Shown piece by piece: positions 34,688-46,051 of a stretch of 64,000 nucleotides of DNA. The stretch is from positions 255,501 to 319,500 of the forward strand of contig JBANDB010000019.1 of the NCBI GenBank assembly GCA_037576215.1, in the 5' to 3' direction. The notes beneath the pieces are model-generated. The model searched no databases. It was not told the DNA's origin and worked only from the letters and a program-made list of their open reading frames with translations. A program made the position numbers and the translations under genes. Positions within the stretch are counted from its first letter, which is position 1. Every line of letters begins with the position of its first letter. The stretch comes from Armillaria gallica. Taxonomy: Eukaryota; Basidiomycota; Agaricomycetes; Agaricales; Physalacriaceae.

Positions 34688-37566
34688 ATGCAGGGTGGCC
34701 AAGGATCAGACCAAGATGCGAGGGGGCAGGTTGAGATCCATGCTTGGGGAGACCATATGACAACCGATGTCTCCCTGCACCAGTTCATCAACAGCATGGA
34801 GCAGTTGCAGCAGACGCAGAACATGGAGGGCCAAGCTGATACTCAGGAAGACTATCTTTGCTATGTGTTGTGCAGAGAACACGCAGGGGATCAACACATC
34901 AATCTCAGCATAGCTGGAGCTCAACCCCCAGTAGAGAACACTAAGCTGATGAGGGACTATGACTCCATCATCACTGTCTGTGACCGAATTCCAGAGCTCA
35001 GACTAGACTTTGAGTGCGTCGTCACACATCAGACCAGGAAGGCAATGGAGGGGAAAGTAGGTGTCCATGTACCTTTTCAAATGTGCAATCCTGACACTGG
35101 AGAAGTAAGCAGCCCCCTCCCAATTGTGTTAATTAACACTAACCCAAAGAATGATCCATAGGTTTCAGCGGTCACTGAGGCTCTAAAGGATCCAGGAAGC
35201 ATTCCAAATGTCTACCTCGGAAAGCTCGGACACCACTGCACTGTCTATCTCCTGCTGCCAAATCTGGTACAAGGCGGTAACGATGAAACCCTTCTCATCA
35301 TGGAGGAGCAGTATACAGTCATCTACAAGGCATTCCGTGAGACATCAGGATGACATGATCCTATGATTGAGGCCCATAATCCTCTCACTTACACCTCAAA
35401 GGTGTTCAGCGCAGGAACTGGTATCAGCAGGACTACCAGAGAGATGACAGAGCTGATCAAGCATGAGGTGGTGAGAGGCTTCATGGAGGATTTCAGTGAG
35501 AGTCTGGGAATGAAAGTGGAGGAATGGGGAGTGGGACACTGGTTCCTCATTCAATGGCGAGGGATCAAGACACTGACAGTGTATGATCCTCAGGATGAAC
35601 ATGGGTGGTGAACAGCCCTTAGGCAGGCCATTGGCACAGATCCCCAAGTCTTCTCAGCTCCAGGGAACAATGTGTTTGTTGATGTCGCACTGGAACTCGC
35701 AGTGAAAGGCAGGGCAGTCTTGTGGCACTCCAATGGGTATGCAGTCGCACTGCAGAAGCTTCTCATCATTCACTGGACTACTGCAGAGCGCTGGACATGG
35801 TTTGGGTATGGCAATTACCACTGGGACACATGTGCACACCTGACCACTGTTGCTGGCTGTCACATCACCTCAAACTCACAGCCACTCAGACCATACCGTG
35901 CATTGTTGTTGCAGCTGTACACAACAGACAAATCACTGACATACAACATGAGGACCAGGAACAAGGTAAAATTTGTTACAATGGAGAACCTGATGAAGAA
36001 GCCTCAAGACAACCTGGCATACAATGTGTTTATGACCCAGGTACAGGATATGTTCACTGACGCTGCAAAGAGTAACGATGTGCATGCACAGATTGAGGCA
36101 TAGGTACTGCTAGAGAAAGTGAAGCAGGTGTTCACAGAAGCAAAGCTGGAGGATTTTGAGGACTTGGTCTATTGCCATCAATGAGAGCACTGGTGGTGAG
36201 TTCCTTATCTGCATGACAGGCAGGGAGGAGCTAATAATGTGAGATATGCAGGCGGTTCAAAGCCACTAGAGTCCAAGGATTCGCATCTTTGGTAAAATGG
36301 CACAATGAGGAACCAGATGTGAGGGTGAGAGTTCAATACAGGCCTGTACTGCTGATGAGTCTAGTCGCGTTCATGGTCAATTCAATCTACGCACGACTGG
36401 AGGAATGGTCAGGCCACAAGGAGCTTATGCGAGCGGTTCGGCCACACACAAGCAGTCCAGGACAGCACTGCATGATCCTGCCATGCTCAAAGAAGATCGA
36501 TGGGATGGAAGAACTGGGGCCATATGCGGTGGGAGGGTGCTGGTGGATCCCAGGGATGGTCATTGAGTGGCCAGGACGTGGTGCAGAGAGAGTAAGAATA
36601 CCACAATGTGAGGGGAGCATTCAAGTCAGGAGCAAGGCTGCATGGGATCTATTGGGGCCCAAGGAAACATTCGAAGTGTTCTGCTCTCCAGATCACCACT
36701 CAAAGTGGCAGTGATTATCAGTGGTGAGGCGAGGCAGGCAGCAGGCGCAAGGACCCACACCCAAAAGCCAACCTGCAGCCCCCCATCCTGAGACAGAGAA
36801 CCATCTAGAGCTAGCCATTCGAGCTGATATTGCTGCAGAAGACTGCATACATGACAATATATTTTGGGAGTGCTCCAGGATCTCTCTCCATCAACTGCTA
36901 CAGCAGATGGTGTCTGACTACATGCTGATGGTGGGGACAATGAAAGATGAATGGAAACATGGTCGGCTAGCACAAGAGGAATGCCAGCATGCGGACATCC
37001 ATATAATGCAGGAACCTGACTTGGGAGGTGTCTTTACACATGTGCAAGTCTATGAAGGGACAAGGGTGCAATGGGACAAGCTTTTTGACAGAATTTTCAG
37101 ACCATACGAGACAGCCACCTCAGGAGGGGAGCGGTCAATGAACTGCAATCTGCCAAGAATGTGAGCAGTGAAGATTTGGGAGAACTTTCTGTTGAGGATG
37201 CCATCAGGTCTGCAGGTGGAGGGGGTCTAAACAGCATTGAAAAGGGGGTTTGATCAGCTACTGTGGTGTGTGTGGTCCAACAGGAGGCGGGCATACACAT
37301 ACAGCAAGACGGTAGGCAAACTGATTCACCTTCATGGAGATGATGTTGCTTCGATGTCAGCAGTGCAGCTGATATGGAACCTGAATCCAGAACTCTCCCA
37401 TGAACAGTTCATCATGACACATGGACACTGGCTGGCATTATGTAATGACAATGAGGATGGGGAGGTGAGTGGTGAAGAGGCGGAATATAATATCCAACAT
37501 CTGAGAGAGGGAGAAAGAGTGCAACCAATAGAAGAAGAGGTCATTATGCAGGAAACGCTTAGATGA
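34688..37566 (+). pseudogene. Long decayed gene, unknown family
   Basis: One reading frame runs from 34688 to 36103 interrupted by stops at 35159 (TAG), near 35351 (TGA), 35609 (TGA) and 36101 (TAG). A shift in the interval 36104-36288 leads to a second frame that runs to 37566 with stops at 36712 and 37162 (TGA). About 900 codons are legible, with strong coding character and Trp/Gly-rich patches such as GVGHWFLIQWRG, WTWFGYGNYHWDTCAH and GPYAVGGCWWIPGMVIEWPG. The TGA after HGW precedes TALRQ and probably replaced an Arg codon. I do not recognise the family. Large proteins of this sort are common near transposons in mushrooms, so a mobile or multicopy origin is likely. The 5' end is unclear, since a shorter frame at 34421-34675 may belong to it. 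Confidence 0.6.
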
Positions 37567-37715
37567 GAAGAGCTTATCAATCTTCAGAGGGAGGAAGAGG
37601 AGTCATCAGAGGAGGAGGACCCTGCATCTGGACATGCACGGGGAACCTAAGAGGGTCACCACAAAAGATTCTCAGGCCTTTGTGATTAAATGTGGGAGGT
37701 CCTTCAGTGTATATA

Positions 37716-37830
37716 TATAGGTGTAATAGCATGTAAAAATTCAGGTGGGCGCAAGTCAACCTTTTGCAGTCACAAGCTACATGCAAGTGCACCAGTTTGT
37801 GTCCTCCCTTGTGTGAGTCATCTATAAGTA
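37716..37830. mobile_element. Single terminus related to the 9801-17328 transposon
   Basis: TATAGGTGTAATAGCATGTAAAAA matches the 9801 terminus at all but a few positions, and both continue into a GGGCGCAAGT-like word and CACAAG/CTTGTG repeats. No matching right end or target duplication was found before the solo LTR at 37952, so this is a truncated copy. Confidence 0.6.
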
Positions 37831-37951
37831 AGCGAGGTGTGCATGAGGTGGAAGTGAACTAATCAGTTCCTGGCTCCACCTGTGTCGGAGATTCTGCATA
37901 AAGAAGTAAGGCCAGCGAGCAGCAATGCCTACTACCTTGACTCAGGGTTGC

Positions 37952-38544
37952 TGTTAGGATTCTGCTGAAATTGGATATGCAAGCATGAGGCAAGATGCAA
38001 TGATGGAAGTGAGGTAGGATTGATTAGAAATGATGTATGTCGTTTAGGGAATAGAATGGATTCCAGCAAGGGTTTGTAAGGAGACCTGAGTGGTCCGGTT
38101 TGCAAGGTTAATGAGATCAGTAAGTGTGAAGCAATTACTGTAAGACATAGCCAGTAAGTGCACGGAGCTATTACTGAGGGGAAAACTGATACAGAAGCCT
38201 GTAAGTGTGAAGCTATTACAGGCCATAGGTGAAGGCAAGCACTAAGCGTAACCTTCAGATTGGTATTGGAAAGCACTAGGCATAGCTGAGGGTTCACGCA
38301 GTGTGAGGGTACTGAAAGTAATAGATTTGATAATATTATTATACAATGTTATCTATGAGTTTATATACTAATGAAAGGTTTGAGTCATCATTATTCTATA
38401 ATGTTCCATAATATTCTAGTATCAGTACAAAGATTAGAGAAAGTGTGAGAAAGTATGAGCAAGTCACCATTAAGACTGAGAAGGCCAAGTATGGGCATGT
38501 GTTGACTCATGCACCAAACCAATGGATACATGATATCCATAACA
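37952..38544. mobile_element. Solo LTR 1 with 5-bp TSD
   Basis: Starts TGTTAGGAT and ends ATCCATAACA, the usual TG..CA inverted LTR tips. It is flanked by GTTGC on both sides (37947-37951 and 38545-38549). The 3' third (about 38340-38544) matches LTR 2 closely. No internal coding sequence is left, as expected after LTR-LTR recombination. Confidence 0.8.
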
Positions 38545-38817
38545 GTTGCTCATGGTACAATCCGAGACTATCTTAGATCTTCAGAAGAATGAGTGGCCGG
38601 TGTGATAATCAGAGAGTGAAATGTAGTTGCTCGTACCAGATTCAATAGAAATTCACTTTGTGTAGGGTGCGAGCGATAGTGCGTCCTTGCATGGCAAGAA
38701 ACTTAAGAGTCAATTATACAAATTTTACATGTCACCACAGTTTGTAAATGTACAGAATTCAAATTTAATTAGATAAATCTTACCTCCAAACCTATTTTTA
38801 AGATAGTTCCTCAGCAT

Positions 38818-39245
38818 TGTTAAGAATCAGGGTATTTAGAGTAATACATGAAGTAATGAATACTTGAGTAAAATCCCAGTTGTGAGCGAGAATGTCCTAA
38901 AGCTGAGTTCCAACCACCAAGAGGGATCCAATAGGGTGCTAACAAGCACTAGGCATAACTGATCAGGAATGCTCAAATCACACAGTTAAGTGGACTTTCG
39001 AAGATGGGTAGAATTAGATTAAGATCTCCCTAATACAATTTATCTACAAGTTTATATACTAAGTGAAGGTTCGAGTCATTATTATTCTACAATGTTCTAT
39101 AATATTCTAGTATTAGTATGAAGAATTGAGAAAGTAACAGAAAGTGATAGAAAATACTAGCGAGTCACTGTTAAGACCAAGAAGGCCAAGTATGGGCATG
39201 TGTTGACTCATGCACCGAGTCAATGGATGGGTGAAATCCATAACA
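38818..39245. mobile_element. Solo LTR 2 with near-perfect TSD
   Basis: Starts TGTTAAGAAT and ends ATCCATAACA. The flanks are AGCAT (38813-38817) and AGCCT (39246-39250), 4 of 5 matching. It shares about 200 bp of high similarity with LTR 1 and is about 165 bp shorter. Its right edge meets the 3' end of the F-box reading frame. Confidence 0.75.
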
Positions 39246-40761
39246 AGCCTGGAGTGATGGGATCTTGGACCCTTAAAGGATCAGAATGATGCAGTGTCAA
39301 GGTACAGGCCGATGCACTCGAGAGAGACATATAGTGAGTCAGCAACATACAGCTCATGTATGCAATATTGTCATCCATATGCAAATCCCATGATATATAC
39401 TTGAGGGCGATCAAACAAGGAAGATATCTCAGGCTCTGACGTAACTCATCAAAGAGGTGCGTACAAAACATAGGAATGATGAGGTGTAGGCTCGTGATGT
39501 TTGGAAGCGATTGCATACAGGCTATGGCTGCTTTGTCATGATATCTGAAGTCAATTACCGAAGCTGTGTTTGATACATTAAACGACGTGATCTCTGTTTT
39601 AGGCGATGATAAAATGAGCAAAGTGGGTGCTATGATGTTACAGTTGTAAATGAGCCCTCAGTTGCAAAGGTTTTCAAGTTGAAGCATAGACCACACAATG
39701 GGTAATCCTTCCATGGACTCGCTATCTTGAAGGGTGAGTGATGTGATTGAGGGGAGTTTTATTACACAGTGGAATTCTACAACATCGGTGTCACATGTGA
39801 TACCCAAGGACAAAATGCTGGCCATATGAGGCAATATGTTCAAAACCTCGGCAGCTTGTCTATATAGCTGGACCTCAAATTTTGTTAAACCATGGAATGC
39901 AGCTGGAGATGTGATGAAAGTGTGAAGTGGAATGTTGCATATGGGTAGAGTCTGAATCTTTGGGAGGAAAGAGAATGCTGAGATAAGTTGGTTCCAATAT
40001 ACAGCTTCACGTTGAGATGTGTAACCAGAATCATATATCTGCAAACTAGTCAACTCATTTAGCGATGCTTGGCAAATGTGCATTAATCGCCATATTCCTG
40101 GAGGAGCATCCATCTAGAAAGAATGCCAGCAATCATATTGGTGGAGGATATTTTGAAAGAGGGAATTGTCTGCATTGTGTAGATGGCATGCCATTATCAT
40201 CACATCAATTGGTTGAGTTCTGACCCTATCCAAGTGTTTGTCTAGGATGCACAGGGAGTTCTGATTGATGTGTGTATCAGAAAGAAGTAGGTCATTGCTG
40301 GAGCTAAAGTTCAGGCATACATTTGTCCACAGTGCCAGTGCCATAAAGCATATAGCTCGCCATTGTTGGAAAACTTGTGTGCATCTCCACAGTTCATCCA
40401 TAGGAGAGATACATGCATTAACTCTGCCCTTTCTTCCATACTTGAATATCTCCTGAAGCAGCTCAGGGGGTATCAGACAGACGGGATGAGTAACAGCCTT
40501 GATAGAATCAATGTCAAGCTTGGCCACCAAAGGCTCTGTCCGAAGCTTTGAATGCAATCTTTTACATTCATCTAACAATGCATATAATAATGTGATATCT
40601 GATGTGTGGCAAGCCTTGGCAGCATCCAGAGGGCTTCTTTGCAGGTCATTAGGATGTGTACTGACAGTAAAGAGATGCATCAATTCTTCTGAATTGAGTC
40701 TATGCAATTCAGATGGGAATGAAGCCATGAATGGAGCATTGTGGCTCAGGTTGTTGGACAT
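39246..40761 (-). pseudogene. F-box-like gene with two nonsense codons, abutting a solo LTR
   Basis: ATG 40761-40759 opens an intronless frame of about 505 codons. Residues about 98-150 form an F-box-like motif (LIPPELLQEIFKYG, then LWRCTQVFQQWRAIC and LWTNV), as in the large families of mushroom F-box proteins that recruit targets to SCF ubiquitin ligases. The C-terminal half has leucine-rich repeat-like hydrophobic periods (LTSLQIYD, ITSLTLQD, ITSLHLII). In-frame stops are TAG at 40116-40114 and TGA at 39660-39658, and the frame on both sides of each stop is intact. The frame reaches the solo LTR at 39245 and the last codons before the observed stop (39222-39220) are LTR sequence. The original stop may have lain at the insertion point. 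Probably not functional as one protein. Confidence 0.85.
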
Positions 40762-40999
40762 ACCAGCTACATAAGTGAGGTAATTAACTTATGTTTGGGG
40801 AAAAAAGTGGAAATACATGAACTATGATACAGGTGGTTAGAGAGGGTTGGTATGTTACATCTTGGTAATAGGCTAGATATATATTATCCCTTTGAAGCGC
40901 TGACAGCCAAAATATATTGGAAAGATCTGGTGGCTGTATCTTAGCATCATCGGCATTTAAGTGAGTTAGTCATCATGTTCTAGGGTACACACTCTATCT

Positions 41000-42785
41000 A
41001 TATATTAATACAGGTTGATGATGATATAATAAAGCAGACTTTGAAATATTCGGCCATTGCCATACCCTGGCCTATTCCAGCTGAGTTTCAATTCCATTGC
41101 ACTGCCATCACTGCCACCTCTCTATGATAACAAGCTTCAATTCTACTGTGGTGCTGCTTCTGCAATCCCCCCATGACATATCATTGGCATGGATGGTACT
41201 CAGTACTCATTGAATATAGGCCATTTACCAATTATGCATGCTGTAGGCTGCAAAGTGAGTATTGAGCAAGTTTAACAAGCATTGTGTAACATCAAACATC
41301 AAATGACAAATTAGCAGGTAGGATTGAGAGCCAGGAGACCATCCAAGGACAGGTAAAACATATACATGTACTGACTATACTATAATTTGCTTATTATGAG
41401 GCTTTGACAAGGCTCAAGCCTTTTCCCAGCAGTTAGAAATGGCAAGGAGACCACTGTACCTGTAGTATGGTAGTCATGTATAGTGTATACAGATATGGGT
41501 CTGTACTGTGGCCAACTTTAATGACCTAAAATATGGCCATATTCATATGGTTTGAATACAGTCATTAAGAGAGAGACAGAAAACTATCTTATGTTATAAA
41601 GGTTAGTATCTATGACCTAAGAAAAAATGCATAATGCTCACCCTTTGGCACCAGATATCTGTATACAGACAATGATATGAACATGGTACAGATATGACAT
41701 CAACCATACCATACCATAGCCAATGATTTTTATACAGTCTATGGTCATATCTGTAATGGTGCAATGCACATTTCTAAACATAAGTAAAACTAAAACATGG
41801 AAACAAACTAATAGTCATAAAATCCAAGAAGGGGATCATTGAAATGACAAGCAAGAAGATGGGATGACAGCATGTGAGGTGCTCCAGAGGGTTTTGACTT
41901 TAACAATTCAGCTATAACATGCTTACCCAGTTACCATGTCATAGACAGCCATTGCCATAGCATGGGTGCACACCAGGTAAGTTTCAATTTTGCTGTCTCT
42001 ACCAAGCCTCTACTCTTCCCACAGCACATCATTGGTTTGAGCAATAAGTTGACAATAAGCATTGAATGTCAATGGATGCTGTTAGAGTTAATGTGGCTCA
42101 GCCAGTCATGTAGTTGTCATGAACAGCTGTATTATACATGCTACCTGTTAGAGTTAATACAGCTATACAAAGGTAGCATAAGATATATGTAAATGATGAT
42201 AAATAGAAATAGTATATGCACTTCAGTCAGTCATGTAGTTGTCATAAACAGCTGAGGTGCAAAGAAAGGGGGAAATAGTAGATATATCTGACAAAAGAAA
42301 GGAGTTGTGATCTAATTATAGTAAGCATGGTTCAATATGTGAAATAATGGACCATTGAGATAGGCTGAATCCTCAACAGATGTAAGTCTTATAAAATTAT
42401 TAGAGTTCAAATGATGACCATAGCTGCCCACCATATCAAATATCCAAGTCAGGGACATAAGAACCAGAATATATATCTGCCTCTCGCCTGCCAGTAATAA
42501 CAGCTATTAACAATGATCACCCAAATCATGAGAGTCCCTATCTGTTCATTACATGGCTTACAGAAGTAACAGAACAATGCTTTATGGCACTCATAAAAAG
42601 CATGTTGCTCCATTGTAGTGGCTCTAAACAAATAACAGAGATTCAACAAGATATCTTAGTAAAAAGCCAGGTTTGGGGTGGGCCCCAACAAGCCAAAGTC
42701 CCGTGTTGCAGTCAGGTTGCTGAGACCCGAGGTATGAGGGTCTGGCAATCATGACAAAGACATGGAACATAGGCTTGTAGAAGAT
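41000..42785. repeat. Dispersed repeat, right copy of the long inverted pair
   Basis: Inverse of 1612-3446. The leftmost part (41000-41330) is the inverse of direct repeat B. The hAT-like relic lies at about 41455-41775 but has lost the tip of one TIR together with the 250 bp that follow it in the left copy. No gene found. Confidence 0.75.
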
Positions 42786-44033
42786 ATTGCCAGTGATTAA
42801 TGATGACATAACATTCAGTGTAGCTAACTATTCAAATGCATTTTTCAGTTTTTTATATGTTGCTGTATTTAACTTGATGGATAATCTCAGAGCATCAATC
42901 TCATCCTTGAGCATGTCAAACTGTCATACCATAACAGTTTCATTCATCCTCTCCCACTTTTTATCCAAGTCACTGTCGACAGTTTTGAAAACAAGAGTGG
43001 TGTTTGAAGCGTGCTTTGATTTAAAACATGACAATTGAAATAAAGCACATTCACAGCACTTCAAGTTCTGGATTCCAGGTGCTTGCAACTGACAATTGTG
43101 ACATTTTCACTTACAATTGGAGCACTACACAACACAAGAACGATAAATCAAACAGAGAACCAGATACTTGACTTGGTGATATAGTGTGAAGGGAATAAAT
43201 CCCAGTCCACAAATTTGACCTTTCCTACACTCAAGTCCATGAGCACATGGTGTGGGCTGCTCTTGTCTTCAGTAACATCAGGAAGACTCCCACCCACAGG
43301 ATTACATCAAGATTTAAATTCAGTGATTTTGGTTGAACTCATATGAGAAGCAATTGTGATTATGTGACTTGACCATTCAGCCATATGGACTGGGACAGTA
43401 TGATCAATGATCTAACACAAAGTGCATCACTTATGATGACATTTAGATTAGGATATACTTGTTTAATTGGGACTCACCTCAGTAACAAGATTGACGCTGC
43501 TAGGGGCAGGATTCTTCATAATGATTAGCAGTACATATACTGTCTCAGTGTCATACACGCACCATGTCAGGTAATGTCAATTTAGAAGAATGAACGGTGA
43601 CACCATTCTCTGTCACTACCCTTGACATCTTTATCTGGTATACAGTTTGAGAACACAGTAAAGAAGCTCAATGTAGGATGTGTACCTTCAGTTCTTCAAT
43701 CTGAAAAGTAGGATGTTGTTCTTCTATGGCTGTGGCTAATGCTTTCACGTACATGTCAAGCAAACTCTTCATTAGCTGATTCAAGTTTGATCTAGTAAAG
43801 ACAGTTAAAAGACAGCCCAATTCTTAGAGAGAGATCAGAGGCAGACATGGCAGGAGGGAAGCATAAAGAAAGGGGTGAATAGGAGTAGTACCATTTGTGT
43901 AGGAGTGTACAAACAACAGCAATGATAGTGGCACTATAGATAGTACAGATGGCAAGTGTGCCGGGATCCACATTTCTATTGATTGAAAGAATAAAAGGGT
44001 ACACAAATGTATAACTGAGGAAAAGGGATGAGT

Positions 44034-44064
<31 letters not shown>

Positions 44065-45780
44065 CGCACTGGCAAGCAGTCTCTAAAAAGGAAACAGCCA
44101 ATGTTTTCTGTGCTGTTGCTACCAAGCCATTAAAATACTTAATAGTAGCATCACAGACCATGTGGAACCGCTGCCACTGTGACTGACATCATAGTGGCAG
44201 AAACTATGAAGCATCTCACAGGTTTGGATCCATATGAAGGGACTAGGATATATAGAAAGAAGTATGTGTAAATAGACATTCAAAGAGGTCAGTGTCTGTA
44301 CAATGTTCCCCCAAAGTGGGAGGTACATAACCAGGGACCATCACAAATATACCGAGAATATGATGCACACATTTAGCTCAGAGCAATCTTGCATTTCAAG
44401 ATGTATGTCTCCAAAAAACGGTGCAAGGTCAATGTGACCCATATGCATAAGGTGCTATCTCAATGAATGTCATCATGCCAGTGTCATAACACTGATACAA
44501 CTGAAACCATATGAAGTCTATGTGAGACAATGTCTTCTCAGTGCAGGACAGAGCCTGAGGTTTGGTGTATATGAAGAAAATGCAGTGTTGAGGCACAATG
44601 CTAGGAAATCCAAGGCACTGATGATACATGTAGTTACAGTGCAAACTAGAATCACTACAGGGTAGCAAAGCTGGATAGCATGTTCCAATGCCACAGACAC
44701 CTGATGCCAGTTCAGCATGATACAAGCAACAGAGGGTCTACAAGCAACAGAGGGTCTGCAACTGAATCACAACTGAAAGTAGCCATTGTTGCATGTTGAA
44801 TTAATGCAATAAGAGCAAATACATGGGGGCAAAGTGTGATCCAGGTGCAGGGCAGCAAATAAACATTCTGAGACCTTTTCAGCAAGAGAAAAAAGGGGAG
44901 GTAAAATATTGCACCAGCTAAAAATGCACCCTTCCAGTGATCAACAAAAGGTGCCAGCCAAGTATTGTGTACATATTGTGAGCATAAGTGTGAGTGGGAG
45001 ATGAAAAAGGGAGAAATAGTAAATCAATGGTTAAAGTAAGTGATTGAACTCTAGCGATCAAACCTATATTTTCAAACTGGTCATGTAAGTTGATCATATG
45101 ATTTGACCTTTTTTATGCCCTCTCATGAACACTCAGCAATCATAATTAAGTCTCTGGTCTTTATTCTGTCTAAATTCTTTCACAAAGAATTCTGGAAGCT
45201 ATCCATTTTTCTGTAGCAGGATACAGGTTTAATCATTGCAGGGGAACAAGCAATGTCTTTTTTCACAGAAGAATTGACCAATGCTGATCTGGAGTTATTT
45301 GTCGAGTATGAGTACTGACATCTGGCAATGCAATTTATCCTTGGCCAAGGGTATCAGTTCATTCCAACACAGGGCCAAGAAAGGGACATGATGAATACAA
45401 TGAACACTCATTGAGACAAAGATGACATTGCAGTGGATGCAAATGTATTGCTCAATTTTCCGAGAGTTGTACAGGAAGATACCTTTGTTGTCAAATTGCT
45501 ATTCAAGACTGACATAGTTGGGCAGCAAATATGTTCTCACATTACATGCAGCACTCCTATTTGAAGTATCCTTCTATTTCAACCCAGTGAGTGTAATATT
45601 GGTATTGAACACAAGACTAACCACATCAATACTAGCTTGTATGATGAACTTTATCATGTGGGCTTATGCTATTTTGCTGTGCCCAGGCCACCAGGTGCAA
45701 CATTCATCCAGGGTTATTCTGCCTACTTGCATGATATGACCCAATGCAAAGACATGGACTGGTTACTGTCTCTCTGACCC
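42786..45780. other. AT-rich tract, no supported gene
   Basis: No frame shows known motifs. A (GTA)n microsatellite at about 44035-44063 generates the poly-Leu/Tyr minus frames there. Between 45240 and 45760 short plus-strand frames in two phases look like eroded coding sequence that leads into the LTR fragment. Confidence 0.45.
44035..44063. repeat. GTA/AGT microsatellite
   Basis: About nine tandem trinucleotide units. Confidence 0.9.
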
Positions 45781-46051
45781 TTGACATTGCAAGCAAGAAA
45801 GGGTTTTCAGAGAGACTGGTAAATCTGACTTTGAAATCCCAGTGGCTGAAAAGAGGTCATGTGAATATCATGTGTGGGTTTTGGACCAAGACATATCCAC
45901 CATGAATACTGCCATTTACACATCTCCCTTTTACATGTTGATGTGCTCGGTAATGGGCAGCGCACAAATGCAACAAGTGTCTAGATCGTCAATTTAGATG
46001 CTAAATCACACACACAATTACCAATGTTAAGTTCAAGGGTGAGTATGATAG
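45781..46051 (-). repeat. LTR fragment, minus orientation
   Basis: Two homologies define it. The right part (45940-46059) matches 51741-51880, the LTR start next to the Gypsy relic, with a TATCATACTC start on the minus strand. The left part (45781-45895) is the inverse of 48302-48423. Together they suggest part of a Gypsy LTR. Confidence 0.5.

Noticed and set aside
43824..44161. Minus frames with poly-Leu or poly-Tyr, suggestive of a signal peptide
   Set aside because: The homopolymer is the translation of the GTA microsatellite at 44035-44063.
45240..45760. Possible KDZ-type transposase fragment
   Set aside because: Short shifting frames do not show any of the recognisable KDZ signatures.
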